Assembly: GCA_011009095.1 (NCBI GenBank)
Contig: VTPC01001864.1
Coordinates: 124,001 to 188,000, forward strand
Length of the DNA stretch: 64,000 nucleotides
DNA from: Ignelater luminosus
Taxonomy: Eukaryota; Arthropoda; Insecta; Coleoptera; Elateridae
Direction: 5' to 3'
Part shown: one piece after another, positions 14,283 to 27,299 of the stretch
Layout of the letters: every line of letters starts with the position of its first letter
Numbering within the stretch: position 1 is the stretch's first letter
Notes under the pieces: generated by a model
Databases searched by the model: none
Told to the model about the DNA's origin: nothing
The model's input: the letters and a program-made list of their open reading frames with translations, nothing else
Program-made: the position numbers and the translations under genes

Positions 14283-15246
14283 CTAAACAACATCATAAAT
14301 TAGCTATTTATGGAAATTAGGAGCATCATTAATTTAGATAAAATAAATACCTAAAAGTAATATACATCCTTTGCTCTTTAGTGTAATATACTTAATATAA
14401 TAATAATGCGTTTTATTAGCATTAGGGATTGTGATTCAAACTTAGTCTAATAATGGAAAATTATGGAAAATGAAACACAGAACTGGGTGGCATCCGGAGC
14501 ACATAAATTTGCTCAACCCCTATACGCCTCCGGAAATTTATTCCGTTACGATAATTGGGGTGAATGTAAACCCAGAACATTTGTACGTTTATAGTGCCTT
14601 ATTATGTACAATGCAGATTATTATACTTTTCAACACCTATTAGATAAAACAGATTCCTCCATTCAACTTTAGAATATTTACAAGGCAAAGAAATTGACTT
14701 ATTATTATTACTCTGATGTATTTGTTATTCGTTTTATTTATTTGCAGTGAAAGGAAAACAACCGTTGTTTATTGACAGTTAAGGCAAAGAATAAAATGCA
14801 TTTGATATCGGTTTTCTAAAGTTTTCAAGTTCCAAGTAGGTCAAATTCAACGATAATCTATCAAAGGTTAACAAGAAAACGTACTGCAAAATTAATTTTG
14901 AGATGCGTTTCAACCGACTGCAGTAACAATAAGTAAACCTGACTTCTTAACTTTATTAAGCAGCATTAAAAAATTCCGGTGCGTAGTACATAAGAGACTG
15001 TCTATTCTTGTTTTTCGTTTATCTACAGAACGCATTATTTTTTATACAGCAATAAATTCATCTGGACAACAAACAAAAAAAAAAAAGAAATCAAGACAAG
15101 TACGTTTGGAACGTATTACATTAGGAAGTAATTTTGATTTTGCTAGCACTTTTAGGTCTTCTTGTAAGAAAACAATATTGAAGAATCACAATGATTAGTG
15201 GTTTCTAGTATCGTTCAAAGTTCAGAAGTCGATCGAAGCTTAATTA

Positions 15247-16547
15247 ACACATGGGCTGAAAAGTCCCCAGGCCTAACAAAGAAAACACGTTTTTTTTTTG
15301 TTCAAAATTAGCTTTATTCATCAACGTAATTTCCATCAAGAACAACGCAATCATTCATTCCAGCGCCACTCTAACATTTCAATACCACTTTTGTAGAACG
15401 ATTTATCTTTTTGCCTCAAAATAGGACTCAGTTTCAGCGATAACCTCTTCATTCGAGCGAAATTTCTTACCGGCAAGCATTTTTTTTAGGTCTGCGAACA
15501 GCCAGTAGTCGCTGGGAGACAAATCTGGCGAATACGGTGGATGTGGGAGCAATTCGAAGTTCAATTCATGTAGTTTTGCCATTGTTTTGATTGACTTGTG
15601 ACACGGTGCGTTGTCTTGATGAAACAAAATTTTTTTCTTTGCCATATGCGGTCGTTTCTTTGCAATTTCGGCCTTCAAACGCTCCAATAACGCTATATAA
15701 TATTCACTGTTGATGGTATTTCCCTTCTCAAGATAGTCGATGAATATTACACCACGCACATCCCAAAATACCGAGACCATAACCTTTCCAGCCGATTGTT
15801 GTGCTTTCGGTCGCTGTGGACGAGGTTCACCAGTTGCTGTCCACTCAGATGACGATCGTTTTGATTCCGGAGTGAAGTGATGGATCCATGTTTCATCCAT
15901 TGTCACATATCGACGCAAAAATTCCGGTTTGTTACGTTTAAACATGGCCAAACACTGCTCAGAAACATCAACACGTTCTTGTTTTTGGTGAACAGTGAGT
16001 AAACGCGGCACCCACTTTGAGCAGAGCTTTCTCATAGTCAAATGCTCCTGCAATATAAAGCCAACACGTTCTTTTGATATCTTTACAATGTCAGCTAACT
16101 CACGCAACTTCACTTTTCGATCGTTCAAAACGATTTTGGGGATTTTTTTGATGTTTTCTGGTGTTACCGCCTCATTTGGACGTCCACTGCGTTCTGCATC
16201 ATCGGTGTCTCTACGACCACGTTTGAAGTCAGCAAACCAACGTTTTATTGTTGTTTCTGATGGAGCGGAGTCCCCATAACACTTTTCAAGCCATTGCTTC
16301 GCTTGAACGGTATTTTTTCCCATCAAGAAGCAGTGTAAAATTAAAACACGAAATTGTTTTTGATCCATTGTTTTGAAAATAACAAAAGTAGCGTCACTCT
16401 TAGCACAATAACTCACAAAATAATGAATAGAATATCATGAAATTTTAACAGCTGTCTTTTGAAGGTTAGTACTAACTGAAAAAGCGGTGAATGCAATAGA
16501 ACTAGCGCCATCTATTTGTTAGGCCTGGGACTTTTCAGCCCATGGGT
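15247..16547 (-). mobile_element. mariner transposon, irritans type, full length
   Basis: A 1301-bp element with the usual mariner layout. Each end carries a terminal inverted repeat of about 32 bp containing GGGCTGAAAAGTCCC and AGGCCTAACAAA. The left copy has one extra C. The ends read ACACATGGG and, inverted, ACCCATGGG. Each is flanked by TA (15245-15246 and 16548-16549), the known mariner target duplication. The GGCTGAAAAGTCCC core resembles irritans-group ends such as those of Himar1. The element sits in the 14-kb KDM3 intron, with its transposase on the same strand as the gene. The near-intact ends and long open frame suggest a fairly recent insertion. Confidence 0.93.
15314..16368 (-). 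pseudogene. mariner transposase, frameshifted near the C-terminus
   Basis: A DDD transposase that would cut and paste the element at TA sites. The frame is open from the ATG at 16368 (MDQKQFRVLI) to a stop at 15403, 321 residues. This start was chosen over an upstream in-frame ATG at 16416 because MDQKQF matches family N-termini. Visible parts are an N-terminal HTH region (about 1-110), the linker WVPRLL (119-124) and the catalytic triad D158 (VTMDETW), D252 (HQDNAP) and D287 (SPSDYWLF). There are 34 residues between the last two, the D34D spacing of mariners. YSPDLSP is also present. A five-A run (plus-strand T-run 15408-15412), one base too long, shifts the frame. A tandem GAAT duplication near 15351-15360 shifts it again. 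Conserved C-terminal codons persist out of frame down to a stop at 15314. About 30 residues are lost, so the protein is probably inactive, though every catalytic residue is intact. Confidence 0.88.
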
Positions 16548-19500
16548 TACTTTGAAGAAAACTCTTACAAACATCCTTGTAAGCAACACAGCTATGCTGG
16601 CCTTTTCGGCAAACCTTCAGTCAATTGTGTCTATATAATCTTTACTTTACTTCCTTCTATCTTGGAACATTTTTCCTTTTTAATTCTTTGTACTTCCTTG
16701 ATCCTGTTTTGGATTCCTTCATTTGTTACCATAGACAAACCAGTTGAGCCTTTCCTGGTTTTTGGTAAACATTCATATTACATACCTCGATATTTTCAGT
16801 TCAAATCATGTTCGGCAGCGCCAGAAATTAATTTCCATAATTTTGAATATACAAAGTATCGTTCATATTCTTTTCTTCATCGTCTTCCTTATCTCTCACC
16901 TATGTATCACCTTATTTAATTAATATTTCTTCTAACAAGTATTAATTAAAGAAGGTGATACATAGGTATCTTCTAACAAGTTATCTATATTCTTTACCCT
17001 TCTGTCACTGAGACAATGTGAACAATTTTGGTCGAGATGTACCCTCTTATGAGTATAAATGAAAGCCAAGTTTTGATAACTGGGGATCTCATCAGAATGT
17101 ACCTACAACTGAAACTCGAATGCCTGCAACACTGATAGTCAACAGAGCGATTGAGCAAAATTGGAAAATTTCCTAGAACTTCCGAAGACCTTCGATGCCA
17201 AGACCCCAGAAAAGCAACTAAGTCTGTCTTCTAATAAACTCAAATCAACCTTACCATTTCTCATTTTTTTATTTCTTTTCTTTCATTAAGTTATTATTTT
17301 GCGTTTGATCTTCGTTGCTACCTAAATCTGATACAATTAACCTAATTAACGTAATAAGAATCGTCTAATTTTCCAAAGTTTTGCCAATCACGGTAGCACC
17401 ATCCGTGATAATTGTTTTACTTGACAATGATTTAATTTGAAGACGAATTTCAAAATGCAGAAGTAGTGACAGTTCCATTAGTTCAAAAGAGGCGAAACTG
17501 AATAAGAGTATAAATAAAATGACTACTATGACCAATAAAGTTAAACTGGGATATAACAAAAAAACCACAACAATAATTACCAAATAATTAAGCAAGTAAT
17601 AACCCAAACACATCAAAGGACTAAGTGACCAAAACAATTTCGTTTAGGGAGTCTCTGGAAGACAAACCCCTACAAGACATTTACAAAAATCAATACTGTA
17701 AAGAAAGTATTATTGGAAAAAAAAAGATTAAAGATAAAGAAATTAGTAGCATGATGTGTTCTATCAGAAAACAAAACATCATAAACCCTACAGTGACATC
17801 TTGGCATGGATAAACAAGGCGTGTGCAAAATGAGCAACAAACTTCTCTCTCGATTCAGAAGAATGACTAAGTGAGATGTTACTTTGAGTTTTTAATCCTT
17901 TGTGAAGGTCGAAAAAAGAAGTTATTGACATTATTAACGGGGACGAAACAATGGTACTTCATCATGCCTCTCTATTAAAAAAAAAAGAATCTATGGAGAA
18001 CTTAAAATCACAACAGCCCAAGAAAACAAAGTTGGCACAATCCCAAAAGAAGCTAATTGATTTTAAAAAATGTAACACCATGCATGGTTCGTTAATCCAT
18101 CAATTGTTAATGATAAATTATTAAAGAAAAACGGCGGGATCGGTGGTCTCGATGTGTCTATTACTTCACGACCTTATTACATACGTACTAATTTAGTAAA
18201 ATTGACTGGTTATGGTGGTTATCATGTATGAAAAGAACCCTGTTACTATAGCTTTGAGTACAAATGAAATTTATATTTTGCCAATGATTTTATTATTTGG
18301 ATTTCGAACCTTTGATGATAATTCCAAATATTCGCAGTCTGTTCAAAAAACATTCATGTATCATTTAAATAGGCAGAGTCAAGAATTCCTACAATGTAAC
18401 AAATAACAGTTTCCATGGGTTTCTTCTTTACGAATGATCTTTAAAATTCGTGCTGTATATTTTCCATGAAAATGCTAGAAGTTTGGGTATGTACCGTATT
18501 GGGTAAATATTCAGGTTCAGCCACCAATTCGGCATATAATTCTTATTGGTCTCTGCAGAGAAGATATCAAATTTTTGACTACCTATTTTAAAAATTTGGT
18601 AGTCTTTGTTGATATTATTGAAGATTACTGGTAGCAGAATCAAGGATGCCACAGACAAAATGGGATGAAATTCACCATGGAAAATTTCACGTTTAATGCT
18701 GATTTTAATCATTTTCTTCAATTGGTCATCAGTTGGATTCTGCACTTGTTTATTGTCGTTTTCAGGAATTATTAGATATTAGCGTTGTTTCTAATTATTT
18801 CTAAGCATCTAAGAATCCAATAATGCAGCAACGAAAATACCTTGTCTGGTCTTCTTAATTCAAGATAAGTTCAGGCTGCATTGTATGGGTTACTACTGGA
18901 TCTTTCATGGAATTAATATACTTTCACAATGTTGCATTTTCTACCTATCGATGACATTTAAATAGTATGTAAAAAGTGATAGTATAAAACCTTGCCTTAA
19001 GTCTCGGTAACTGTTGACCATATACCCATACTATGCCTTCTACTTTTCTTTCCATAATCACCGTTTTTGCATTATAACTATTAAAAATTATTGTACTAAC
19101 TAATTATAAAAACACTCAGAATACCGAATTTATCAACCCAACAAGAAGATAAAGGTTTTGTACAAACTCATCTTAATTAATGGTGCTAGGTGTAGTATGT
19201 ATACGTAACATGAACAGTATTGTAAAATTAATTATCCTGTTAACTGAATAATAATCGGACACGCCATTTATAACTTTTAGCTTCAGATTACCAGGCTAAC
19301 TGCAAGATAATGATCGTTGTAGGTTACGTATTTTAAAACCACAACTATCGTTCATAACATTGCAAAAAATCAATTAGATGTTAGAAACTGAAACGTATAA
19401 TCAAAATAATTATCTTGGACTTTATATTTCTCCTAGCAATTATGAATTGAAAGACCGATGCGGAGAAGTGATACTGATCTGTTTTACTTACAAAGTATAC

Positions 19501-22500
19501 ATTTTAAAATTTGACTAAATATAATTTTGGTACGACGTATGTAGTACCTACATAATTAAACAAGAAAAATAAACGGAGGTTGAAGATGACAACCAACCTT
19601 TCCAATTTTTTCTGTAACTTCCCTTTATCAAATTGACATTCAATATGAAATTTAGAAGAGAATATTCGTTACTTTATTCCATAATTACCTATTAAATACT
19701 AATTCCATTAATAACCAATATTGCCTCATTGAGAGATGTAAATAAAGTTTATAATTGAAGTAAAGATATTTCTGATACGTATACGTTGAAAACCCATGAA
19801 TAAACGATAATAACTGATGATGTGTCAAATTTGTGTGATAGGTAACTATTTACAGGGGTTATATTTAAACAAAGAGAGGATATTAGACAGTACACAATGA
19901 AATGAATACAAATTCTGAGAAAATTATATGAATGATGAATCATTCTTGGAGTTCAAGCATTACACAATAGCTTTGCGTTTACGGTATAGCACGCGAAATT
20001 GCATGTCTAGAATTTACTAAATTCCGGGAAATCAAACAAAAATTCCAATGTGAAAGAATGGCAAATTGAAAAAGTAGGTAGTATTACTTTTTTCTTGTTA
20101 GCAAAAAAAGCAAAAAACAAGTTTGCAAGAAAATATCAAATTAAAATACCATCATTAACGTTCAAACCACATCAGCATACAACCGCAGGCAGAGAAAATT
20201 ATTGGATCAAAATTAAAGTGGTCCTAGAACTCCCATTGCACGTAGGCTGCTGCAGCTTGATTTACATTTTAAGCAGAACTGGTAAGACGGTACAACCGTA
20301 CTTAATTTATTCCATTCTCGTTTATGGAAGTAACGACTCATGCTCCATTAATCTTGGTAGTGGGCAAACCAGTTTGCGTTGGATTTATGCATATAACTTT
20401 ACGCTAGTACTCATTTCTTATGGATTTATGACTTTGTAAATAATATTGCTGCTGTTTACTTATTAGAGAACCAGACGATTGTGCAATGAACTGAAACTTA
20501 TTGCCGTTTACGGCTAGCCTGCAATTATATTTTTTTATGATGGCCTTTTGTTTCTTTTTAATACTTTTCCATTGTAATTACATTACATGCAGGCGACCAA
20601 GGTCAAACACATCAACATACATGCACCAATAGTAGGTACATTCAAGAGTTTCCATAAAATAATCTTTAAAAGCACCTTTCACGGTGTTTTTTTATCTTTT
20701 CTTCTAATTGATAAGGTATAATGAATTATTACAATACTCTCTTCTGATCAAAACATCGTCCTATTCTATTATATGATGTAATTAACTCTTACATTGACAT
20801 TGTTTTCCTTTTTTTCCGTATAATAGTCTTCACCAACATAACCATAGAACAACAACATAATATCTGTCATAATAATAATAGCTTAATTAAAACGATAAGT
20901 TCGTATTGTTTGAATTTAGAGTTTTTCTAACATTGTAGTTAATAATACACATTATAATACCTTAATTTCACATACTTTCAAAACGCACAAATAAAACCCG
21001 GAACAAAATGGTATAAATAACACGCCACATTATTATACTTCCTATAAGAACATAAAATACCCTCATATAATAAATTATGTTAATAATAAGTGCATTACGG
21101 TATAAATTTATAATAACTGCTATTGAACTCGTTAAGTTTGAAGCCGTTTTACCAGCTAACTATGGAGTTTATACCGGAATTAGCAATCGAAACTTTCTTT
21201 ATTAAATAATCAATCATAAACATAAATTATTATTCCCAATTAGCAGTAACTAAATAAATGGCAAAATTAACACTAATAATAGAAAATTACGGGAATAATA
21301 AATAATTGGTGTTTTTACAGGATTATTTGTGATTTCTCGTTATTGACGTAAATGTAGTGGCTATTTATAATTTACATAGGCGTAGAAATAATGCGTTTAT
21401 TTTTAATAGCAACTTGTTGATAGAAATTAAAATTTCTAGATATACAACAGATCAGCTTCCGTTACAAGGTCAATGGCTTAATTGTAAAGTAGACAAAGAA
21501 CGCCCATTCAGCAAAAAATTAAATTGATTTTCTCGAAGCAACTGATAAAAAACGGCCACGAAAGAATACAAAAGGTACACAGATCAAAAAAGCAGTTTAC
21601 TACAAATTCAATCAAATTATTCACCACAGAAAAAGAAAACAATTAAACTTTCTAAATTGATAGAAACTGGAAAAAAGACCATAGAGTAAAAAGTGGGAAA
21701 TACCCACTTATTTACTTTATTAAAAGCGATATAACACTGTTTAAATTGAACTAAATCTTATGTAAAAGAAAATATGGCCGCAGTCTTCGTTTCTTTTTCT
21801 TTGATGACCTGCTAATTATTCTTAAATTGGCGCCTCTTAAACTCTACTTAACAAAAACTAGAACACGAATCTTTAGAACTACTTTTTTGGAAGCCCAATA
21901 TCAACATAGCAGCAAATTGAAACGACTAGACATCTCAAGGTGAACACTGCTATAAATAACTAATTCAATAATACACACTACAAGAGTAAAAATAAAAAAT
22001 ATTAATATGGACCAAAATGAATGTAAAGCCTGTTGTAGACGGGTAAAACATGACAGAAGTTTACTTTTTGAAAACATACTAGGTATTCAATATTCACTAA
22101 ACATCTAGTTAATATATCAAACTCCAAAGCTAAAAGTTAGTAAAACACCGATTTTGAATTGGGAATTATTTCAGACTAAATGGATAAATTTCAGTTTCTG
22201 AACATTCCATAGTATATACCCATGCATAGGCACAACAGTATTGCAGGATCAAACATTTTGTTGTCACATTTCAAAATACTATGCCAAAAACCCGTTTTTG
22301 CTTAATCGAGAAGTTTTAAAATGTAGAGAGAAAATATTTAAAAGTAAGGTCATTTCCAAAAGTTATTGGCGTTTCCAGTTGAACTGACAGGGAATTCATT
22401 AGTCTAACTTTGTACGGATTCACATTACCAAGTAGTACAAAACCAGATTCTTTTGCATCTATTTCTATAAACTCTGAAATAATCATGTTGTATTGTCTTG

Positions 22501-25500
22501 TTCCATCGTTATCCTGCCCTTCTTTTAGATTGAAAATATTCTCGATTCCTATTCCAAACATACCCAGATATCCATGTAGTCTACGAATGAGCACACCCTA
22601 AAAAGGTTTTTGATTACAATCTGTCCACCCAAAAACGCAAGCAAGTATTACGGAAAGCGTTACATTATCGATATAGAATTTTCATGAAACATCAAAAGGT
22701 AGCATGTCCATCCAACCCACCATTTGGCAAATGCTATTTGCAAACGTCCACCTAAGAAGAATATGTTGGCATCGTCATTGCTTTCAGTTAAGTAAAGCAC
22801 TATCGACCAAGAGAACGGGTAAGAAAGCGTTTTTTCATTTCACTAAAGATGTGAAGTTAATGAAAAATGCACCCTCCCCAATTTGATCACTACAGTAGCA
22901 AATATGAATATTCCGAAACATTTCTTCATACAACCAGAGATGCCAGATGCTAAGCACCGCTAGTTTTAACTATCTAACAGAAGGCTTATTCAAGTATGCA
23001 AACTTCGGTAAACGCTTCCGGAGGTACTTCCTGTGAAATATCTCTACAGTGCCTGTCCAGTTTGCCTAGTTGCTGAAGATGGTGCTATACTCTTTTGTCT
23101 ATGAATTCATTTTATTTTCAGTTCAATCTTTTCCAATCAACTATCTCTTCTTATCTTTTCTCTTCGCCCATATCACTGTTAACAGCTAATAACAGATAAA
23201 TAAAATGTCCAGTTTAAAACGATTTCTTCTACTTTAGAATCAGGTGATGATCGAAATTGTATTTTTACTAAAATGGCAAATAACAAAATTGACTCAACAA
23301 GACAGTATAATCATCAATACCGAAAAAAACCAATGGCCAACTATGATGCCACTGCACTGCGCTAATGTACTATCACGCCAAGCAGTCTACAAACTGTTGT
23401 ACATAATGTAATTAATAATAACAAAAGCTCAAAAAAGTCTTGGCACACATCTATATTCGAAATTATGCACTATTGTCAATATACTATAGCTCAGGCCTTA
23501 AATATCTTGTTTTATTTGACTTTACATATGGATGATAATGAACCGTGGAATAATAGCAAAGACGGAAACTTTACAAAAATGGAATCGCCAGTTATTTTTA
23601 GTTACCGAAAGAGTAATTATTCGACGGTAAATTTTTAGTTGTACACATTATTTACAACTTCCTTTATGAATAACAACAGATGTTTAATATAACAATAATA
23701 CAAAACACAAAGAAAAAATGCTGATAGCAGCAGAAAAAACATTTTTATTTTTCGACCTAGTAGCTCGTTCGATGAACTCGCAAAATGACCACAACGTTCC
23801 AAGATTACATCAGTATCACATACCAAAGGTGGCAGATGCCAATAAATTCCAACAATTATATTAAAAGGCAGTTGTTGATAAGCTAACAGTTTTCGACATC
23901 GTTCGAAAAAGCTGGTTCGTAATTTTTTTAATCCACTACTCGGTTTCAATTAAAATATTCAGCTCAAAGCCAAATTAAATAATCGCTGCCTTGTTTCAAA
24001 TCAAAATGATCGGGTAAGGAAGAACGTCAACTAAGAAAATAATTCATGAGAAGTATAAAATTAGAATTTCTAAAGTTACCTCAAAATAAATTGTCAAAGT
24101 CAATTTATATTCTACAAGTTCGTAAATATTTGCCGTGTAACGATATAAGCTTGAATCTAAATTAGATACAAGTAAACCGTACTTCAAACAGATCTGGCAA
24201 AATGCCAAAATTACAATCCATGACAAATATTTAAGCAGAAATACAACTAAAATACTGCAAGGTCTATTATTACGCTAAAAATATTACAACGAGATTCCGC
24301 AATTCAGACAAATTCCATTATTGTTCTTTTACAACTCTTATAATTCATTTTGAATGTTGTGACATTTAAAGTTTGGTGTTAATTATCTTAACAAATTTTA
24401 TGTATTTATTTCTTGGTATTTTAGATCAGGCAAATGCGACAAAATGCAAAAACCAAACAAGTCATGAGTCCAAAATTAATTACAAATATAAATAATTGTA
24501 AGTCATTATAATACACATGTAAATTTTATGCAATATCTCTGCAACGTCTTGGTGACTCCTCATCTTCTTCTTTGTAATAAGAAACAAAAATTAATTGTAT
24601 AAACTAGTTTTATTGAAACATATTCAAACAGTAAAGAAATTAAGATTTTGATTCTTTTTTTTTTAATTTTTCAATATTGTATTGTTATAACTTATAAATA
24701 AAAGGCAAGTTTTCAAAAAGGCCCCGTCAGTACAGTACATTAATAGACAACTAGTACAATCTATTGAAGAACTTCAAAAGCAATTATAAACACTGAATGG
24801 AAATGCTCAGGAGAGTGTGTAACCTTTTCGTAGCTTTTATTAACAAAAGCAACAACCCTGTTAGATCTTCAAATCTTTCCGACTTCTCTCTCCAAACTAG
24901 CAGAGTTAATAAAATTTCCTTGTTTAGGTCAGTACTGAATTAAGGCTATTTACTTAAATGTATTAAATAATTAATTTAACTATAGTACCCTTTCAACATA
25001 ACAGCATAACAAATGTTAAGTAAGATATTAACGTAGTGAGGTCGTCTTTTTGACAAACAATGCCAAAATTACACCTACATTCAATTTAACAAGGGGAGAA
25101 CTAGCCGTAATTGAATGACGCTTTGGGAATGCCGAAATTTCGGAGCAACAAAATCCCAAGGGCCAAAAGGTCAAAAGGTAACATTATTTATTTAGGTATA
25201 AAAAGTTTTAAGCATCTATGTTTCTTTCTGAAAACATGGTAAATAAAAGAGGGAATTCTAAGAGGAATGCAGACCCAGAGGGCTTTCGATAATTATAATT
25301 AATAACGTTTGCCGTTTGCGGCAACTTTCGCCGAGCGCCCCTAGGTTTGCCAAAAAGTAATTACCGGAGCGGCCCCTCCCAACGAGACGTCGTTCCCTCC
25401 TCCCTAGCGATTAAACTATTCCGGCTGTTAAAAGATAACTGCTTTATTTCTTAACAATCAAAAGCGAATTCCAATCATTTATTTACGTCAAATTTTGAGC

Positions 25501-25949
25501 GAAATCGTTTCATCGTGTATCATACGCTGGTTATAATGGAATTAGATGGTGTTATTTTCCAAGGTTAGAAGAATAAAAGCTTAAAACCTGTTTAGATGGA
25601 GTGTTCGCGAAATGGTCGTACCTTCAAGTGATGAGGCTCGACCGGCAAAAAATACCCGCATCTGAACCGGTTCCCAGAATGCCTATAAAAAGTGCCTGAC
25701 CACAGAACCAGATAAACATGAATTAAAAAGAAAAACTTATCCACAGGAAATGGAACGTTTATTTTTATGCCTTGGGAGGCAAAACGAGTTAGTTTTATTA
25801 CGCCATGCCATTTTTACTTTGTTACTTATCATCCATTACGGCCTGATAACCATATCCTAATAACTTTCTTTCATTTAATACGGTTGGAAGAGAAGAACAA
25901 TGAAAGTGGGTTGTTGTTACGTTAAGAATATGGCGATTAAAGCGAGTTA
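16548..25949. other. KDM3 intron between the mariner and the internal promoter patch
   Basis: No gene could be supported here. Stretches at 16560-18750 and 22300-23950 are less AT-rich than the rest and hold several open frames of 60-125 codons on both strands. None of these shows a recognisable family, and adjoining frames are broken by stops. They may be very old transposon remains. 18800-22200 and 24000-25300 are plain AT-rich intron. From about 25300 the GC content rises towards the patch that follows, including a palindromic CCGAAATTTCGG at 25132-25143 just before it. Confidence 0.5.
16898..16967. repeat. inverted repeat of about 27 bp with nested direct repeat
   Basis: The left arm (16898-16925, beginning ACCTATGTATCACCTT) and right arm (16940-16967, ending AAGGTGATACATAGGT) are nearly perfect reverse complements around a 14-base loop. 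The 13-mer TCTTCTAACAAGT lies in the loop (16928-16940) and again just past the right arm (16969-16981). So the right arm plus its flank looks like an inverted local copy of the left one. It may be the scar of a template-switch event or a short fold-back element. It lies about 350 bp from the mariner end and is not part of it. Confidence 0.6.
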
Positions 25950-25954
25950 CTTAC

Positions 25955-26620
25955 GTGTGAGAGGTTCTCCTGGAAAAATTAGAACGCCTAGCTATCCATA
26001 GCGGACACTACCACACTAAATCTACCATACAAAAAATTCCACAATGGGTTCAACACACACAAATCACTAGCTAAAACTCGCGAAACCGAATTTCTGCTCG
26101 TGAAAAGCTATTCGGGGACAAATATCTAGCGCTGAACAAAGGAGCTCTGAGAAACTCGTAACGAGTTGTGTGGCTAGCAGACTCGTCTGACGAGGAGTGC
26201 AGCGCGGCTGGGCAGGGCAGCAGGCACCAGTGGCGCAGCCGCTGAGCTGGTTTTATTAACATCTGCTGTATGAAGGCTCGCAAAGTGCCATCATTTCATC
26301 GAGTTGTACACATTTTTTAACTAGTCCAAAGAAATTGAACGAAACATGGGCCTGTCGTGCTTTACTGTACGAGCTGGCGCGAGTATGCGGTGGCAGCGGC
26401 GGCGGCAGGAAGAGCGTCGGAGCAGGCCATGGCTCCGGTGGCGTCCAGCCAAGGTATTGATTGCATTCCAACAACCCAGTGCTGGCGCTCTTTGTCTCCG
26501 TTTGCTGAACGGGCGCTCGCGAGTGAGACGACGTGAATGAGACGATATGTATGAGAATAATGGGCGGTCGGGCGCTCCCTCGCTCCGCATTCAGGCTACG
26601 CGGAATGCGGCTTTCATTTC
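25955..26620 (-). promoter_or_regulatory. candidate internal promoter and noncoding first exon of KDM3
   Basis: A CpG-rich patch in an otherwise AT-rich intron, with GGCGGCGGC runs and many CG dinucleotides at about 26180-26590. On the minus strand it flows into a stretch that ends CACAC|GTAAGT, a perfect donor with the exon end at 25955. No long frame reaches the donor. Two short upstream frames (ATG GTA GAT ... TAG and ATG GAT AGC TAG) lie just before it, as in a 5' untranslated exon. The natural splice target is the KDM3 exon at 14282, which has no in-frame ATG, so translation would start further on. This would give a short isoform lacking the N-terminal module. I see no clear TATA box or initiator, so the start site is not placed. 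It could instead be a long noncoding RNA promoter. Confidence 0.45.
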
Positions 26621-27299
26621 AATGCCGAATACTAAGTGCTGCATCATTTGAGAACTGGAATATACAGGGAGACCCCGGATCGTTACAAAAGGGAAACATG
26701 TCCCTAACTTGAATAACATGCTCTCGTTACAGTGATGAATTGCACATGATTAAATATGGTTTAAGAACTCCGCACTGCCATTGCCCAATTTATCAAATAA
26801 TTAAAGGTTACTCCGGAAATGCACCGAAAACTGTTCAAACAGTAATCAGTGAATGAAAGGGGAATGTCGTGCAAATACCGAATTCTAAAAAAAGTTAGCG
26901 GATAACTTTCAGTTCCGCAGATGTTTGGCAAAACTAACTTTCCAGGAATTTCCTGGATTGCAAAATGTTTGTAGATCTGAAATAACTCAATGAAATTCTA
27001 ATTACAAACAGATGCAAATAATTATGAGAACTTCAAATTCAGTTAAAATTGGAAAGCCGTATAAATAATGTTACTGCATTCTAATTCTTTTTTGATGCAT
27101 TTCGTATTTGACCTTGAAGTGGAAATTGATATACATTACAATTAAGGATAGACGCTACAGTCAAAATTTTACACTTAATTGTTTTTAATGTTTTATTACA
27201 TATGTATTAGGTATAAGTAATGGTAAGCTCATCAAGTCATCAGATACGTCGTTAAATAAATTTTAACTAAATCACTTGTGAAACACCTTTCCCCGCATT

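Noticed and set aside
15995..16279. Plus-strand 94-codon frame inside the mariner
   Set aside because: It is the antisense shadow of the transposase gene.
16542..16919. 125-codon plus-strand frame next to the mariner
   Set aside because: It starts inside the mariner TIR, is rich in Phe/Leu/Tyr from AT-rich codons, and shows no family motif.
17365..17637. Minus-strand frame with long hydrophobic runs, membrane-protein-like
   Set aside because: The hydrophobic runs come from AT-rich DNA translated as Leu, Ile, Val and Phe. There is no splice context or family match.
22316..22594. 92-codon minus-strand frame with plausible protein composition
   Set aside because: I recognise no family and the flanking frames are full of stops. 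It may be an old transposon piece, but nothing specific supports that.
22900..23040. GC-richer patch tested for tRNA or exon
   Set aside because: There is no A/B box pair, no cloverleaf and no open frame with splice sites.
26321..26590. Overlapping GC-rich open frames of 64-89 codons on both strands
   Set aside because: They are open because the patch is GC-rich and poor in stop codons. Arg-rich low-complexity products and no splice-compatible frame make coding unlikely.
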